From the NCBI RefSeq assembly GCF_019703515.2, contig NC_059359.1, forward strand, positions 1,572,501 through 1,636,500: a stretch of 64,000 bases of DNA. Direction: 5' to 3'. Below are positions 22,440 to 34,052 of the stretch, piece after piece. A program made the position numbers and the translations under genes. The DNA is from Myxocyprinus asiaticus. Taxonomy: Eukaryota > Chordata > Actinopteri > Cypriniformes > Catostomidae. Within the stretch, counting starts at the first letter, position 1. Each line of letters starts with the position of its first letter. The notes below the pieces were generated by a model that had not been told where the DNA came from, made no database searches, and worked only from the letters and a program-made list of their open reading frames with translations.

Positions 22440-23687
22440 CACTATATTGCCAAAAGTATTCGCTCATCTGCCTTTAGACGCATATGAACTTAAGTGACAT
22501 CCCATTCTTAATCCATAGGGTTTAATATGACGTCGGCCCACCCTTTGCAGCTATAACAGCTTCAACTCTTCTGGGAAGGCTTTCCACAAGGTTTAGGAGT
22601 GTGTTTATGGGAATTTTTTACCATTCTTCCAGAAGCGCATTTGTGAGGTCAGACACTGATGTTGGATGAGAAGGCCTGGCTCGCAGTCTTCGCTCTAATT
22701 CATCCCAAAGGTGCTCTATCGGGTTGAGGTCAGGACTCTGTGCAGGCCAGTCAAGTTCTTCCACACCAAACTCGCTCATCCATGCCTTTATGGACCTTGT
22801 TTTGTGCACTGGTGCGCAGTCATGTTGGAACAGGAAGGGGCCATCCCCAAACTGTTCCCACAAAGTTGGGATCATGGAATTGTCCAAAATCTCTTGGTAT
22901 GCTGAAGCATTCAGAGTTCCTTTCACTGGAACTAAGGGGCCAAGCCCAACTCCTGAAAAACAACCCCACACCTTAATCCCCCCTCCACCAAACTTCACAG
23001 TTGGCACAATGCAGTCAGACAAGTACTGTTCTCCTGGCAACCGCCAAACCCAGACTCGTCCATCAGACTGCCAGATGGAGAAGCGTGATTCATCACTCCA
23101 GAGAACGCATCTCCACTGCTCTAGAGTCCAGTGGCAGCATGCTTTACACCACTGCATCCGACGCTTTGCATTGCACTTGGTGATGTATGGCTTGGATGCA
23201 GCTGCTCGGCCATGGAAACCCATTCCATGAAGCTCTCTACGCACTGTTCTTGAGCTAATCTGAAGGCCACATGAACTTTGGAGGTCTGTAGTGATTGACT
23301 CTGCAGAAATTTGGTGACCTCTGCGCACTATGCGCCTCAGCATCCGCTGACCCCGCTCTGTCATTTAACGTGGCCTACCGCTTCGTGGCTGAGTTGCTGT
23401 CATTCCCAATCACTTCCACTTTGTTATAATACCACTGACAGTTGACTGTGGAATATTTAGTAGCGAGGAAATTTCACGACTGGACTTGTTGCACAGGTGG
23501 CATCCTATCACAGTACCACGCTGGAATTCACTGAGCTCCTGAGAGCGGCCCATTCTTTCACAAATGTTTGTAGAAGCAGTCTGCATGCCTAGGTGCTTCA
23601 TTTTATACACCTGTGGCCATGGAAGTGATTGGAACACCTGAATTCAATTATTTGGATGGGTGAGCGAATACTTTTGGAAATATAGTG
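22440..23687 (-). mobile_element. Tc1/mariner element, 1248 bp
   Basis: Terminal inverted repeats beginning CACTATATTGCCAAAAGTAT (left) and, read inward from the right, CACTATATTTCCAAAAGTAT, flanked by TA on both sides (22438-22439, 23688-23689). It carries one transposase gene on the minus strand. It is inserted in the TTAA element. Confidence 0.95.
22522..23553 (-). pseudogene. Tc1 transposase with three in-frame stops
   Basis: A DDE transposase that would cut and paste the surrounding Tc1 element at TA sites. The frame runs 343 codons from MGRSQEL at 23553 to a stop at 22522, a normal Tc1 length, without any frameshift. Helix-turn-helix DNA-binding motifs are at the start (SSREISSLLNIPQSTVSGII). 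The catalytic triad is intact: D in LWSDESRF, D in QHDCAPVH, E in LNPIEHLW, with 34 residues between the last two (DD34E). Stops lie at 23410-23412 (after KWK), 23365-23367 (just before MTERG) and 22618-22620 (after LLEEW). The first fits CGA to TGA decay at a CpG. Inactive as it stands. Confidence 0.95.
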
Positions 23688-24021
23688 TATATATTCACAT
23701 GTATCACACTGTTTTAGCTGTAGTTAATGTATATTTTGAAATGTTAAAGAATCTCTACATTTTTTAATAAAAAAAATAAAACAAATGACATCATAACATT
23801 TAAATTTTTTAGTTAACATGCCAAAACTATCAATCTTTTTACATGTATGAACAGCTAAGAACAATAAGCTACAATATGGTTTTTGATGAAAACAATTGGA
23901 TTATAAATGTTTTATAAGCTTAAAACTTTTGCAGATGCAAAAGGTGTATGCAGATTTTTAACGCAATAGGAGGGTTAAAGACGTTAAGTACACAGTCTTG
24001 TATGAATTTTTGTCTGATTTG

Positions 24022-24023
<2 letters not shown>

Positions 24024-24083
<60 letters not shown>
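24024..24083. repeat. (TA)n microsatellite
   Basis: About 28 TA dinucleotides abutting the left end of the deleted Tc1 element. TA is its insertion target. Confidence 0.95.
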
Positions 24084-24950
<867 letters not shown>

Positions 24951-26385
24951 TTTTTTCTCAAAACAAACTTTGTAATGTTTTGATTCACCTCAGAGCTGGT
25001 TGGTTTGGTTTGTGGCTTACAGCTCTTTAAGGGAGGATTTCCCTATGAAAAAATGAATGGGAAAAACACTTCCTGAACCAAGGTGGCTGTTAAAGTGGGT
25101 GGCACTGTTGCGCTCTATTGCTCGGTTTGGGGGTTTGTAGGGCATTTGTTTTGGCAGGGGTTGAACCGTGCCTTTATGTGGTTTGCCAGCAATACTGTTT
25201 CTATTAATTGCAAACTAGATCTGTCAAATATTCATAATACCAGCAAGGGTGCCAGCTGCTACCAGTCGCTACAGGTCACATCCCAAAATCAAAACAAAGA
25301 AAGAAAACGAACCCTTTTTCAAGGACCATTGAGAGTTTTTGCATTGCAACATTGTTTTCATGACAATTAAGCACATTTCCCTCCAAAATCCTCATTAATA
25401 GGAGGGCGAATGTTTGTTGATATAATTTTTTTTTAACACTGCTTCAAATGTGGCATTTACAAAGCCAGCTGAATGACTGATTTTAAAGTTTGAATGAATT
25501 TAACTTGATTAAAATTGTTATGGAAATTAAATCACTTTATTAGTGCAATTCTACGGGGTCATTCCTATGTTCCCCAGATTTATATGGCACATAATGAACA
25601 CATGACTATGTTCCCCAGTTCTCATGGTCCTATGTTTCCCATCACTATATAGCACATGATAGGGACCTGAAAAACATGTTCCCCAGCTCTGTATTTGCTT
25701 AATATGACATGGGTTACTGTGGGAACTCATCAAAGGGGGTTTCTATTCCCCTTTACTGCAGTATGGCTCTCAGTATAATAGGCCTAGACTTGAGGGAACT
25801 AAACAAATGGTTGGAGTCATGAAATCACAAAAGGTCATAGCTTCCTTAGGTGAAAAGTAGTCTAGTATACATGTTTTGAATCTAATTCTCATGACATTAT
25901 GACTTATGTATCTAATTTAATCCAGTTTGTTTTTGCCTCCAAATATGCTAGTTTATTTTTTTCTGCTTCGATAGTTAATTTTGAACACCTTTTTTTATTT
26001 TTAGCTGTGACTGACATCTCACTGCTGAAATGTCCAAATACCAATGCAGTGATATTGTTACAATATTGTTATAAATACAGTGGCATGCAGAGACTTTCAT
26101 AGGGACAGGGGCGAAAAATGTAAAAAGGGCACATAGCATGCACCAGTGGTGTCTCTAGACATTTCAAATATCCATGGCCCAGCCCCCAAAGGGAATATGA
26201 AATGTGCGCACACAGAGCACATGCCAAATTAATTAATCAATTACTATCATATGTCAGTGGAACGGAAAGTGGAATATGGTTTTGTGAATAAAGTTGTAAA
26301 TTAAACAACATTGTCTTGATATTCATGATACACACTTATTTTACTTAGGACCCTTTTTCATGTGTTCAGTATATACCATATAAAT
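24951..26385. other. non-coding stretch, no gene seen
   Basis: Mixed AT-rich DNA. 25555-25735 contains three spaced copies of TATGTTCCCCAG-like words, the complement of the unit of the minisatellite that starts at 26386. 26090-26200 (GGGACAGGGGCGAAAAATG, GTGGTGTCTCTAGACA) resembles a degenerate fish repeat. Confidence 0.5.
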
Positions 26386-27493
26386 TTGGGGAACATAGAA
26401 CCCTGGAAACATAGGACACTGGGAACTTTGAACCCTGGGAACATAGAACCCTGGGAACATAGGACCTTGGGAACATAGAACCCTGGGAACATAGGACTCT
26501 GGGAACATAGAACCCTGGGAACATAGGACCCTGGGAACATAGGACACCGGGAACATGGAACATAGGACCCTGGGAACATAGAACCCTGGGAATATAGGAC
26601 CCTGGGAGCATAGGAACCTGGGAGCATAGGACGCTGGGAACATAGGACGCTGGGAACATAGGACCCTGGGAACATAGAACCCTGGGAACATAGGACCCTG
26701 GGAACATAGAGCCCTGGGAACATGGAACCCTGGGAACATAGGAACCTGGGAACATGGAACTCTGGGAACATAGGACCCTGGGAACATTGAACCCTGGGAA
26801 CACAGGACCCTGGGAACACAGGACCCTGGGAACACAGAACCCTGGGAACACAGGACCTTGGGAACATAGAACCCTGGGAACATAGAACCCTGGGAACATA
26901 GGACCCTGGGAACATAGGACCCTGGGAACATAGAACCCTGGGAACATAGGACCCTGGGAACATAGAGCCCTGGGAACATGGAACCCTGGGAACATAGGAA
27001 CCTGGGAACATGGAACTCTGGGAACATAGGACCCTGGGAACATTGAACCCTGGGAACACAGGACCCTGGGAACACAGGACCCTGGGAACACAGAACCCTG
27101 GGAACACAGGACCTTGGGAACATAGAACCCTGGGAACATAGAACCCTGGGAACATAGGACCCTGGGAACATAGGACCCTGGGAACATAGAACCCTGGGAA
27201 CATATGACACTGGGAACATAGGACCCTGGGAACATAGAACCCTGGGAACATAGGACCCTGGGAACATAGGACCCGGGGAACATAGGACCCTGGGAACATA
27301 GGACCCTGGGAACATAGGACCCTGGGAAAATAGGACCTTGGGAACATAGAACCCTGGGAACATATGACATTGGGAAAATAGAACCCTGGGAACATAGAAC
27401 CATGGAAACACAGGGCCCTGGGAACATAGAACCATGGAAACACAGGGCCCTTGGAACACAGAATCCTGGGAACATAGGATCTTGGGAACATAG
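26386..27493. repeat. 16-bp minisatellite, about 69 copies
   Basis: A tandem array of GGACCCTGGGAACATA with variants (GAACCC, ACTCTG, ACACAG). Because 16 is not a multiple of three and the minus-strand unit has no stop, all three minus frames are open through the array and read the same 16-residue repeat (VPRVLCSQGPMFPGSY) in shifted register. The plus strand is closed by the TAG in ACATAGG. A block of 256 bp (16 units) near 26701-26955 is repeated at 26957-27210 with the same variants. Confidence 0.95.
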
Positions 27494-28556
27494 ATACGCT
27501 CCCCAATTCCACCAACATCATAGTTACAAAATAATATACAAGATCTACAGAACACACAACACTCACTGAACAATATGTACACAATACACAATATCCATAA
27601 TACATAGTACACATATTATACACAATATACATAAAATCATACACATATTGCTTTTTAATGCGTTACACCATTTAAAATTTAACGTTCATGAGGACACATT
27701 AGAGGTTTGTTTCTTTTCATTTATTCTGTGTTCCTTTACTGTACATTTCACTGTCTAGTACAAATTAAATTAATCGGGACAAACCATTTATCATTTGAAA
27801 TGTCTTAACCTCAATCATCAGTAATAGACCACTGTTTTACAACACTGTTCATAATTTATCCAGAAAACTCACCTGTGTCTGGTCTAGAGATTAAGTTCCA
27901 TATTCTTTCTCTTAAAACAGCCGACAGATTAACACATATATACTTTTTTGTTTTTTTAAGCCAACAAATACACTATTATGATTTTTCTACAGTATATCTT
28001 CAAGTGCTCTCAAGTATTTTTATAAGCATAAAGGATGTTAATATAAGATACTCCAAGTAACAAGATGCAAGGGTGCTTACTAGTGATGTACCTGTAACAT
28101 AAGCAGTTTCCTTTCCAAGTATGCATTCTGGGTGTAATATCAGGCATTAACATTTATTTGATAGAACACTAGTCAGAGACTAGTGTATGTAAAGAGTCTG
28201 GTGTAGACTAATAACGTGTAACTGCTTGTTTACTTGTGAATTGTGTTTGTTTGAATCTAAAACTCAAACCAAATTTATTAGAACATAGTCTGCATAATAT
28301 CACAGTGTCTGGAGCTCCAAGCCTTTCAAAGGTGATGTCAAGGGATTCATTAATCCATGCATAAAAGCAAGATTCTAGTCTGATATCTGGTACCACCCCT
28401 CCATCCTCTGGATCATCAGAATTTTGTTTATGAAAAACTTTTAAATAAAAAGGGAAAGAGATTATAGTAAAACACTACAAAGTGCTTAGAACAGTTTTCT
28501 AGAATGTGGATGTGGCTACTCTCCAAAATCGTTAAAGAATTGGTTTATCCCCCATG
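27494..28556. other. non-coding stretch, no gene seen
   Basis: AT-rich, with CATA/ATAC-rich sequence at 27520-27650 and no ORF, RNA or repeat structure that I recognise. Confidence 0.5.
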
Positions 28557-28637
28557 TTCGGCCCCATTTTGCGGCCGTTTCGAGGCCCGTTTCATGGCCC
28601 GTTTCGTGGCCCGTTTTGCGGCCCGTTTCACAGCCAA
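28557..28637. repeat. short 15-bp tandem repeat
   Basis: Five or so copies of GGCCCGTTTCGTGGC-like units (GGCCGTTTCGAGGCC, GGCCCGTTTCATGGC, GGCCCGTTTTGCGGC). The minus strand reads as RATKRAMKRASKR, which is repeat translation. Confidence 0.8.
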
Positions 28638-28983
28638 CCCACCGCTAAAATATAAATATATATGTATATAAACAATATATATTTTATTTATGGTTAATAT
28701 AGCTATAGTAAAACCATGGTTTCCGAGGGGGGGAAAAATATGGTTACTAAAGTCTACAGAATTACTATAGTAAAAAAGCACGCAAAACTAAAAAAACCCC
28801 TCTCTGTCATCTAAGGGACTCAGACTAGCACTCCAAATGAAAAGCAATAACTTTTATTTATTTATTAGCTTGTCTTAATTATACTGGCTCACCTCAGGCT
28901 GCCTCGATTGTCCTGCTGATGATGGTTAAGCCATTCATCCATGTTGCTCCTCAAAACTTATCGTGACAAAGTAGTTGTAGGAA
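28638..28983. other. non-coding stretch, no gene seen
   Basis: AT-rich spacer before the SINE, without ORF or recognised element. Confidence 0.5.
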
Positions 28984-29370
28984 AGTTCGAATTCAGGGCA
29001 TGCTGAGTGACTCCATCCAGGTCTCCTAAGCAACCAGATTGGCCCGGTTGCTAGGGAGGGTAGAGTCACATGGGGTAACCTCCTCGTGGTCACTATAATG
29101 TGGTTCGCTCTCGGTGGGGCGCGTGGTGAGTTGTGAGTGGATGCCGCGGAGAATAGCGTGAAGCCTCCACACGCGCTACGTCTCCACGGTAACGTGCTCA
29201 ACAAGCCACGTGATAAGATGCGCGGGTTGACGGTCTCAGACGCGGAGGCAACTGAGATTCATCCTCCGCCACCCGGATTGAGGCGAGTCACTACACCACC
29301 ACGAGGACTTGGAGCACATTGGGAATTGGGCATTCCAAAATTGGGGAGAAAATGTGGAGAATAAATAAAT
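28984..29370 (+). mobile_element. tRNA-derived SINE, copy 2 (5' truncated)
   Basis: Starts at the B box (AGTTCGAATTCAGGG) and runs to the GGCATTCCAAAATTGGGGAGA end with an (ATAA)n tail. It lacks the tRNA-like head with the A box. Confidence 0.85.
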
Positions 29371-30513
29371 AAATTAATTAAATTACTTTGTTGAACTTAT
29401 TAGGCTTTACGGGTTAAATATGCCATTAGCACTCTGTTATGTGTAATATATTATTGTTCTGTCCTCTTGAGAATAAACAGTAAACTTTGTAATAATTTTA
29501 AAATCTATAAGATAATTATTATATTTGTTTTTAGAGGGCAAAAAGGCATCTCAGATTTCAAATATGACATGCTGTAATAGACATAAATTATATAATAAAT
29601 ATGAAGAAAAATATATATGTATATGATATGCATGCCTCTACATTAATCTATGAAGAAAAAGAAACAGGACAGTCAAAATATTAGAAGGAAGATTACTGAA
29701 ATAAAACTGTGCAGTGATTTCAATATATATATATACATACATATATATATATACAGTATATACACAAATGTATACAAAAGGACAGGAAAAAGAGATTTAA
29801 TTAACTAATGTGCAATTTTGTTTATTTATTTTTTTATATATATTTCAATATTTTGTTTAATGGTACTAAAAACATGTTTAATGTAAAAAAAATACATAAT
29901 TTTCTGACAATTCTTTCATATGTCATGTTCAAAATTTCCGAGGCATTCGCTCTTTTGTACGAATTCAAAAGACTCGAGTTACGATGTGAAAACGATGTGA
30001 ATGTGAAACATCATCCGGAGTTAATTCACTCCACTAAAGATCGACCAAGCTAAATGTGAGATTTATTGTAATAATAGGTTTTTGTGGTGTTTTATACGAG
30101 TTTAACCTATAGAAATTGCGAAATTATTCATTTTCTATAATAAACAAAATTTTTTAAACAAATTTGCTAAAATGAAAATATATTAAAAAAAATATTTGAA
30201 TGCTTCTTTAGTTTTTATAATGTGTAACGGTTTTACATGTATTTATTTTATATCTTTATAAATGTGTTTATTATAGAAAATGACAGTATTTTGAATGAGT
30301 ATTCGCTGGCTATCTTAAATGATGTAAACACAGTAAAAAAAAAAAAAAAAACACTATATGCTAAAGAGTGAAATGCATTAAATGTGCACATCTAATAGTG
30401 TCACTGGGGGGCTGAGGCCCCCCATAAGATAAGATTGAAATCCTAGAATCGCCCCTGATGCCAGCTGTCGTGAGTTCAGGACTGACTCCTGTATTCCGTT
30501 CACACACAAAAAC
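29371..30513. other. AT-rich non-coding stretch
   Basis: No gene is seen. TA-rich tracts at 29720-29765. 30395-30460 (CACTGGGGGGCTGAGGCCCCCC) contains a GC-rich mirror that resembles a fish repeat fragment. Confidence 0.5.
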
Positions 30514-30744
30514 CTTTTGGAGAGGTTGTGGATAAACATTGCAACAGTGACAATTCTCCTTTAAAATTGGGCAGCTCGGTGTCAGAATTCAGCAAGCTAT
30601 CTTCCAGCCGAGAGAAACTGGGATAAAATCTGGCATCGGTCTTTATTAGTGGCGTCTCAGTGATTAAACCACTGCGATTCAGAATTTCCAGTTCCTCCAG
30701 AATCTCGGCCAAAAATGAGGTCAGCGTTACCTCGGGTGATGAAC
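30514..30744 (-). CDS. possible internal coding exon, gene not recognised
   Basis: On the minus strand, a long pyrimidine-rich tract ends in TGTCAG and is followed by 231 bases open in one frame, ending CCAAAAG before GTTTTTGTG. The length is a multiple of three, with the same phase at both ends (one base of a codon before each junction). It would encode about 77 residues (SSPEVTLTSFLAEILEELEI... to ...LSTTSPK) with an acidic, leucine-rich helix. I do not recognise the protein. The donor site is weak. The frame is also open without splicing to 30500, so it could be chance or a decayed exon. Confidence 0.25.
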
Positions 30745-30926
30745 CTGACATATTAGAGGAAGAAAAGCATAAATAAAGCAGAAAAACTGAAATAAAGAGA
30801 AACAGACCAACACCAGCGATGTCTGTGTCTTCATGCTCAGTGTGGGCACGCACACACATCCCATGAGGCCTGGCATAGCATTTAAATCCACATCAGACCT
30901 CATTGCTTCGAAGTGCTTGTACCTTA

Positions 30927-31114
30927 CTGCCATTCAGTAAGACTGTGCTCATAGTATTGCAGGACATTTTCAGCATGACTAATAATACTCTGTCCTGAAA
31001 AACGGCGTCGGACGGCGTATGATTGTGTTGGAACTCTCTGGTGTTTATCTTGAGCTGCGCTGGTGTTTGTAGTGTTGACAGGAGCACATGTCTTTATGAG
31101 GTCAGAGCGACGGC
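30927..31114 (-). other. second exon-like open segment on the minus strand
   Basis: A CAG acceptor-like site precedes 31114, and an open frame of about 60 codons follows, reading through SAAQDKHQRVPTQSYAVRRRF to HSLTEWQ and a TAA. It lies 183 bases upstream (in minus-strand direction) of the candidate exon at 30514-30744. A GTACAAG donor-like site follows the stop, so the frame does not fit an internal exon cleanly. Weak evidence. Confidence 0.15.
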
Positions 31115-32095
31115 CTGACGGGCGACGACACAAAGACAGGAAACAATTGATGAGCCACAGGGAGCGCAGAGGAAGTCTCACAGTCTGCAGCAGACAAATT
31201 GATCCAATTAAAATCAAAGGATTTGTTTTTTTTTTTTTAACACTGGTGGAGCTTGATGTACTTCAGCCAAGAAAAAAAAATATATTTACAAATATCATAT
31301 GTCTAATGTTTTACTATGAATATATTTCTCATTATATTGAAATAATAATCTTAAATAATCTTATAATCAAATATATGGGTGCTTCTTCAACTTCAGGCAC
31401 TTTGATGTCCCAGGGGTTGATTTCTATTCAAACAAACACATGTAAACTTTCTTCTTTTAGGTCCCATTAAAGCTGAATTGGAAAATTTTCACCAGGCCTT
31501 CATAATTTATTTTTAGTACGTTTCAAATGACTTTAATGTGAATGTTTTAGTTTTCAGACATAGAATATGAAACTGTAAACCCTAATGTTGTCATTACTGG
31601 ACAAAATAAGCTATCTTAATTAAACATAACTTGAAACGTCAAGTTTTAAACTCATAATTTAAATATCTATGTTCCTTGAACTTATTTATCTAAAAAATCT
31701 ATAGACTTAAGATTTTACGTTTTAATAACTCTAGGCTATGGAAAATACTCATAATCCCTTGCGCTTGAATTATTTAATTGTTTCCTTGTTCAAAGCGAAC
31801 TAAAAGAGGCTTCTGAATACACTAAAAAAGGATTTTTGCTGCTTGTTCAATGAACTAAAACAACACAATTCTAGCCACAACTTGATTTCGTTGCGTTCTA
31901 TCCATTTAAATTTGTAAAATGGAAGTTTACTTAATCCATTTGAGTTGGGACTACATGAATACTTTTTGTGGTGTTAATGTTATGTTTATGAAACTGGACA
32001 GGGGATTTCCATTTCCCAGCATGCTTTGTATGGGACTCGATTTGTGCCAGATGAATATAAAGCGGGATATTTGTTAGTGCTTAATGTTTTGTTAT
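31115..32095. other. non-coding stretch, no gene seen
   Basis: 31560-32040 has the look of an old dispersed repeat (AGTTTACTTAATCCATTTGAG), otherwise AT-rich. No ORF of note. Confidence 0.45.
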
Positions 32096-32620
32096 GTTAC
32101 ATTTATTCATTTGGCAGATGCTTTTATCCAAAGCGACTTACAAAAGAGGAGTACATTACAAGGGAATCATCTTAAGGAGACAGTGGTACGAAAAGTGCTG
32201 TTTTACAAAGTTTCACTAGCATCAGAATAGTAGTATCCAAGACAGATTAAAGTGCAACAAGAATGTTTTTTTTATTTTTTGTGACTGGTTAAGTGCTCAT
32301 GAAAAGATGTGTTTTTAGTCGTTTTTTGAAGACAGAAAGTGAGTCTGCTTCATGGATGGAGTTGGGAAGGTCGTTCCACCGACGTGGTACGATGAAGCCG
32401 AAAGTCCAGGAAAGTGTTTTGGTGCCTCTTTGTGTTGGGACAACAAGGTGACGTTCCTTAGCCGACTGCAGGCTTCTAGTGGATGCGTAGCTCTGCAGAA
32501 ATGATTTTAGGTATGCTGGAGCAGACCCAGTGACTGTTCTGTATGCCAGCATCAGAGCCTTGAACTTGATACGTGCATCAACCGGCAGCCAGTGAAGAGA
32601 GACAAGGAGAGGTGTAACAT
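32096..32620 (-). mobile_element. 3' end of a LINE (same family as 51357-52502)
   Basis: The + strand begins with TTTATTCATTTGGCAGATGC and CCAAAGCGACTTACA, the reverse complement of a very common teleost LINE tail, and continues into the C-terminal coding part. It matches 51366-51895 closely and stops at 32620, where the LTR-like piece begins. Confidence 0.75.
32289..32552 (-). pseudogene. C-terminal fragment of a LINE reverse-transcriptase protein
   Basis: About 87 residues (MLAYRTVTGSAPAYLKSFL ... FIVPRRWNDLPNSIHEADSLSVFKKRLKTHLF), the conserved tail typical of fish non-LTR retrotransposons. It lacks the RT active site and is a 5'-truncated copy. Confidence 0.8.
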
Positions 32621-32980
32621 GCCGTGACTAAGCACGCCCGGCCCCCAATTGGGCTAATCAGCCAAGGAGAGGGATAAATGCACCGGAACATGGCAGTGAG
32701 AGAGAGAGAGGAGAGAGAGAGAAAAAAACGTGCTCGTCGGTTTCCCAGACACGCCGTTGCCTTGTCCTCGATCACTCCTCCACCCTCTAGCGGATGACAG
32801 CCACTCCTCCGCGGGCGGACCGGACCGAGTCCTCCGACCCCTGGTGGATGGAACGCCCCTCCGCGTTTTTGCAGCCAGTAGGGGCAGCGGCTCCACCGCT
32901 CCAGGCGGTCGGCAGCGAGCCCCTCATCCCCTCGCGGACGGCGGCCGTTCCTCCACATCCAGGCAGTCGGCAGTGAGCAT
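32621..32980 (+). mobile_element. LTR-like fragment
   Basis: Starts near TGACTAAGCACGCCCGG, has CAGCCAAGGAGAGGGATAAAT (a TATA-like word) followed by an AG-rich tract. Much the same order (CCAATCAGCC, GAGAGGGATAAA, (GA)n) is found at 53903-54050. The downstream GC-rich part has repeated TCCTCC and GGCAGCGAGC words. No internal region is present, so this is probably a solo or partial LTR. No ORF with known domains. Confidence 0.5.
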
Positions 32981-32999
32981 TAAAAAGGTAATTTCCATC

Positions 33000-33067
33000 A
33001 GTGTCATTTCCAGCACAGAATTCTATTAAACACAATACAGAATTTGAGATGTGCTGGAAATGACACA
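33000..33067. repeat. 16-bp hairpin with 26-bp direct repeat partner
   Basis: GTGTCATTTCCAGCAC (33000-33015) and GTGCTGGAAATGACAC (33052-33067) are perfect inverted copies. GGAAATGACACAAAAATGAC (from 33057) recurs at 34775, on the far side of the CA-rich block. Confidence 0.8.
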
Positions 33068-33179
33068 AAAATGACATAAATGGGGTTATCAGGTTAGATA
33101 ATGATGAGGACAGGTAGATGTCACACATGAAATTAATTGCTCATTTCATTGAGCAAATGTTTTGCTAACCAGAACATAG

Positions 33180-33541
33180 TTACTAAACTACACTGTGTAG
33201 TGCTTCAAACCAGCAAACACACACACACAAACACACAAACTTACACACACACACACTCATGTTGGTGCAGCTATCATTATGAGGACTCTCCATAGACATA
33301 ATGATTTTTATACTGTATGAACTATAGATTCTATCCCCTAACCCTAACCCTCACACACACACACACACACATACACACACTCACACTCACACACACACAT
33401 ACACTCACACATACACACACACACACTCATGTTGGTGCAGCTATCATTATGAGGACTCTCCACAGACATAATGATTTTTATACTGTACAAACTGTAGATT
33501 CTATCCCCTAACCCTAACCCTACCCCTAAACCTAACCCTCA

Positions 33542-33572
<31 letters not shown>

Positions 33573-33885
33573 TCACACACACTCACACACACACACACAC
33601 ACACACATGTTGTTGCAGCTATCATTATGAGGACTCTCCATAGACATAATGATTTTTATACTGTACAAACTATAGATTCTATCCCCTAACCCTAACCCTA
33701 CCCCTAAACCTAACCCTCACACACACACACTCACACACACTCACACACACACACACACACACACACATGTTGTTGCAGCTATTATTATGAGGACTCTCCA
33801 TATACATAATGATTTTTATACTGTATGAACTATAGATTCTATCCCCTAACCCTAACCCTACCCCTAAACCTAACCCTCACAAAAA
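33180..33885. repeat. tandem repeat of 160-180 bp with CA tracts and telomere-like words
   Basis: Four units start with CATGTTGGTGCAGCTATCAT or CATGTTGTTGCAGCT at 33258, 33428, 33607 and 33767. Each has TGAGGACTCTCCATA, ATTTTTATACTGTA, then CCCTAACCCTAACCC-type words and a (CA)n tract. The CCCTAA words look telomeric but are short and embedded in the unit. Confidence 0.9.
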
Positions 33886-34052
33886 ACTTTCTACATTTTT
33901 ACATTTTCAATAAAACATTGTTTAGTATGTTTAAGCGATTTGAATTATGGGGACACTAGAAATGTCCTCATAAACCACATTTATAGCATAATACCCTTGT
34001 AATTACCAGTTTATAACCTAAAAAAAAGTCCTCATAAACCACTTAAACCTGC

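Larger units (their letters stand above)
21092..23978. mobile_element. TTAA-flanked element split by a SINE and a Tc1 copy
   Basis: TTAA at 21092-21095 and 23975-23978, termini TCCTCCTATTGCGTT and AACGCAATAGGAGGG. This is the same family as 14372-15319, which lacks both insertions. Palindromes CGGTCATTTTTGACCC (21112-21127) and CCGGGTAAATTTTTACCCGG (21746-21765) lie in the left half. Without the SINE (about 420 bp) and the Tc1 (1248 bp) the element would be about 1.2 kb. No transposase. Confidence 0.8.

Noticed and set aside
26341..27644. Three long minus-strand ORFs as a repeat-protein gene (structural or silk-like)
   Set aside because: They follow automatically from the stop-free 16-bp unit. 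There is no signal peptide, no non-repeat domain, and the flanking residues are low-complexity.
33340..33870. Interstitial telomere from a chromosome fusion, suggested by CCCTAA words
   Set aside because: The words are only two or three copies long and recur at fixed places within a 160-180-bp tandem unit.
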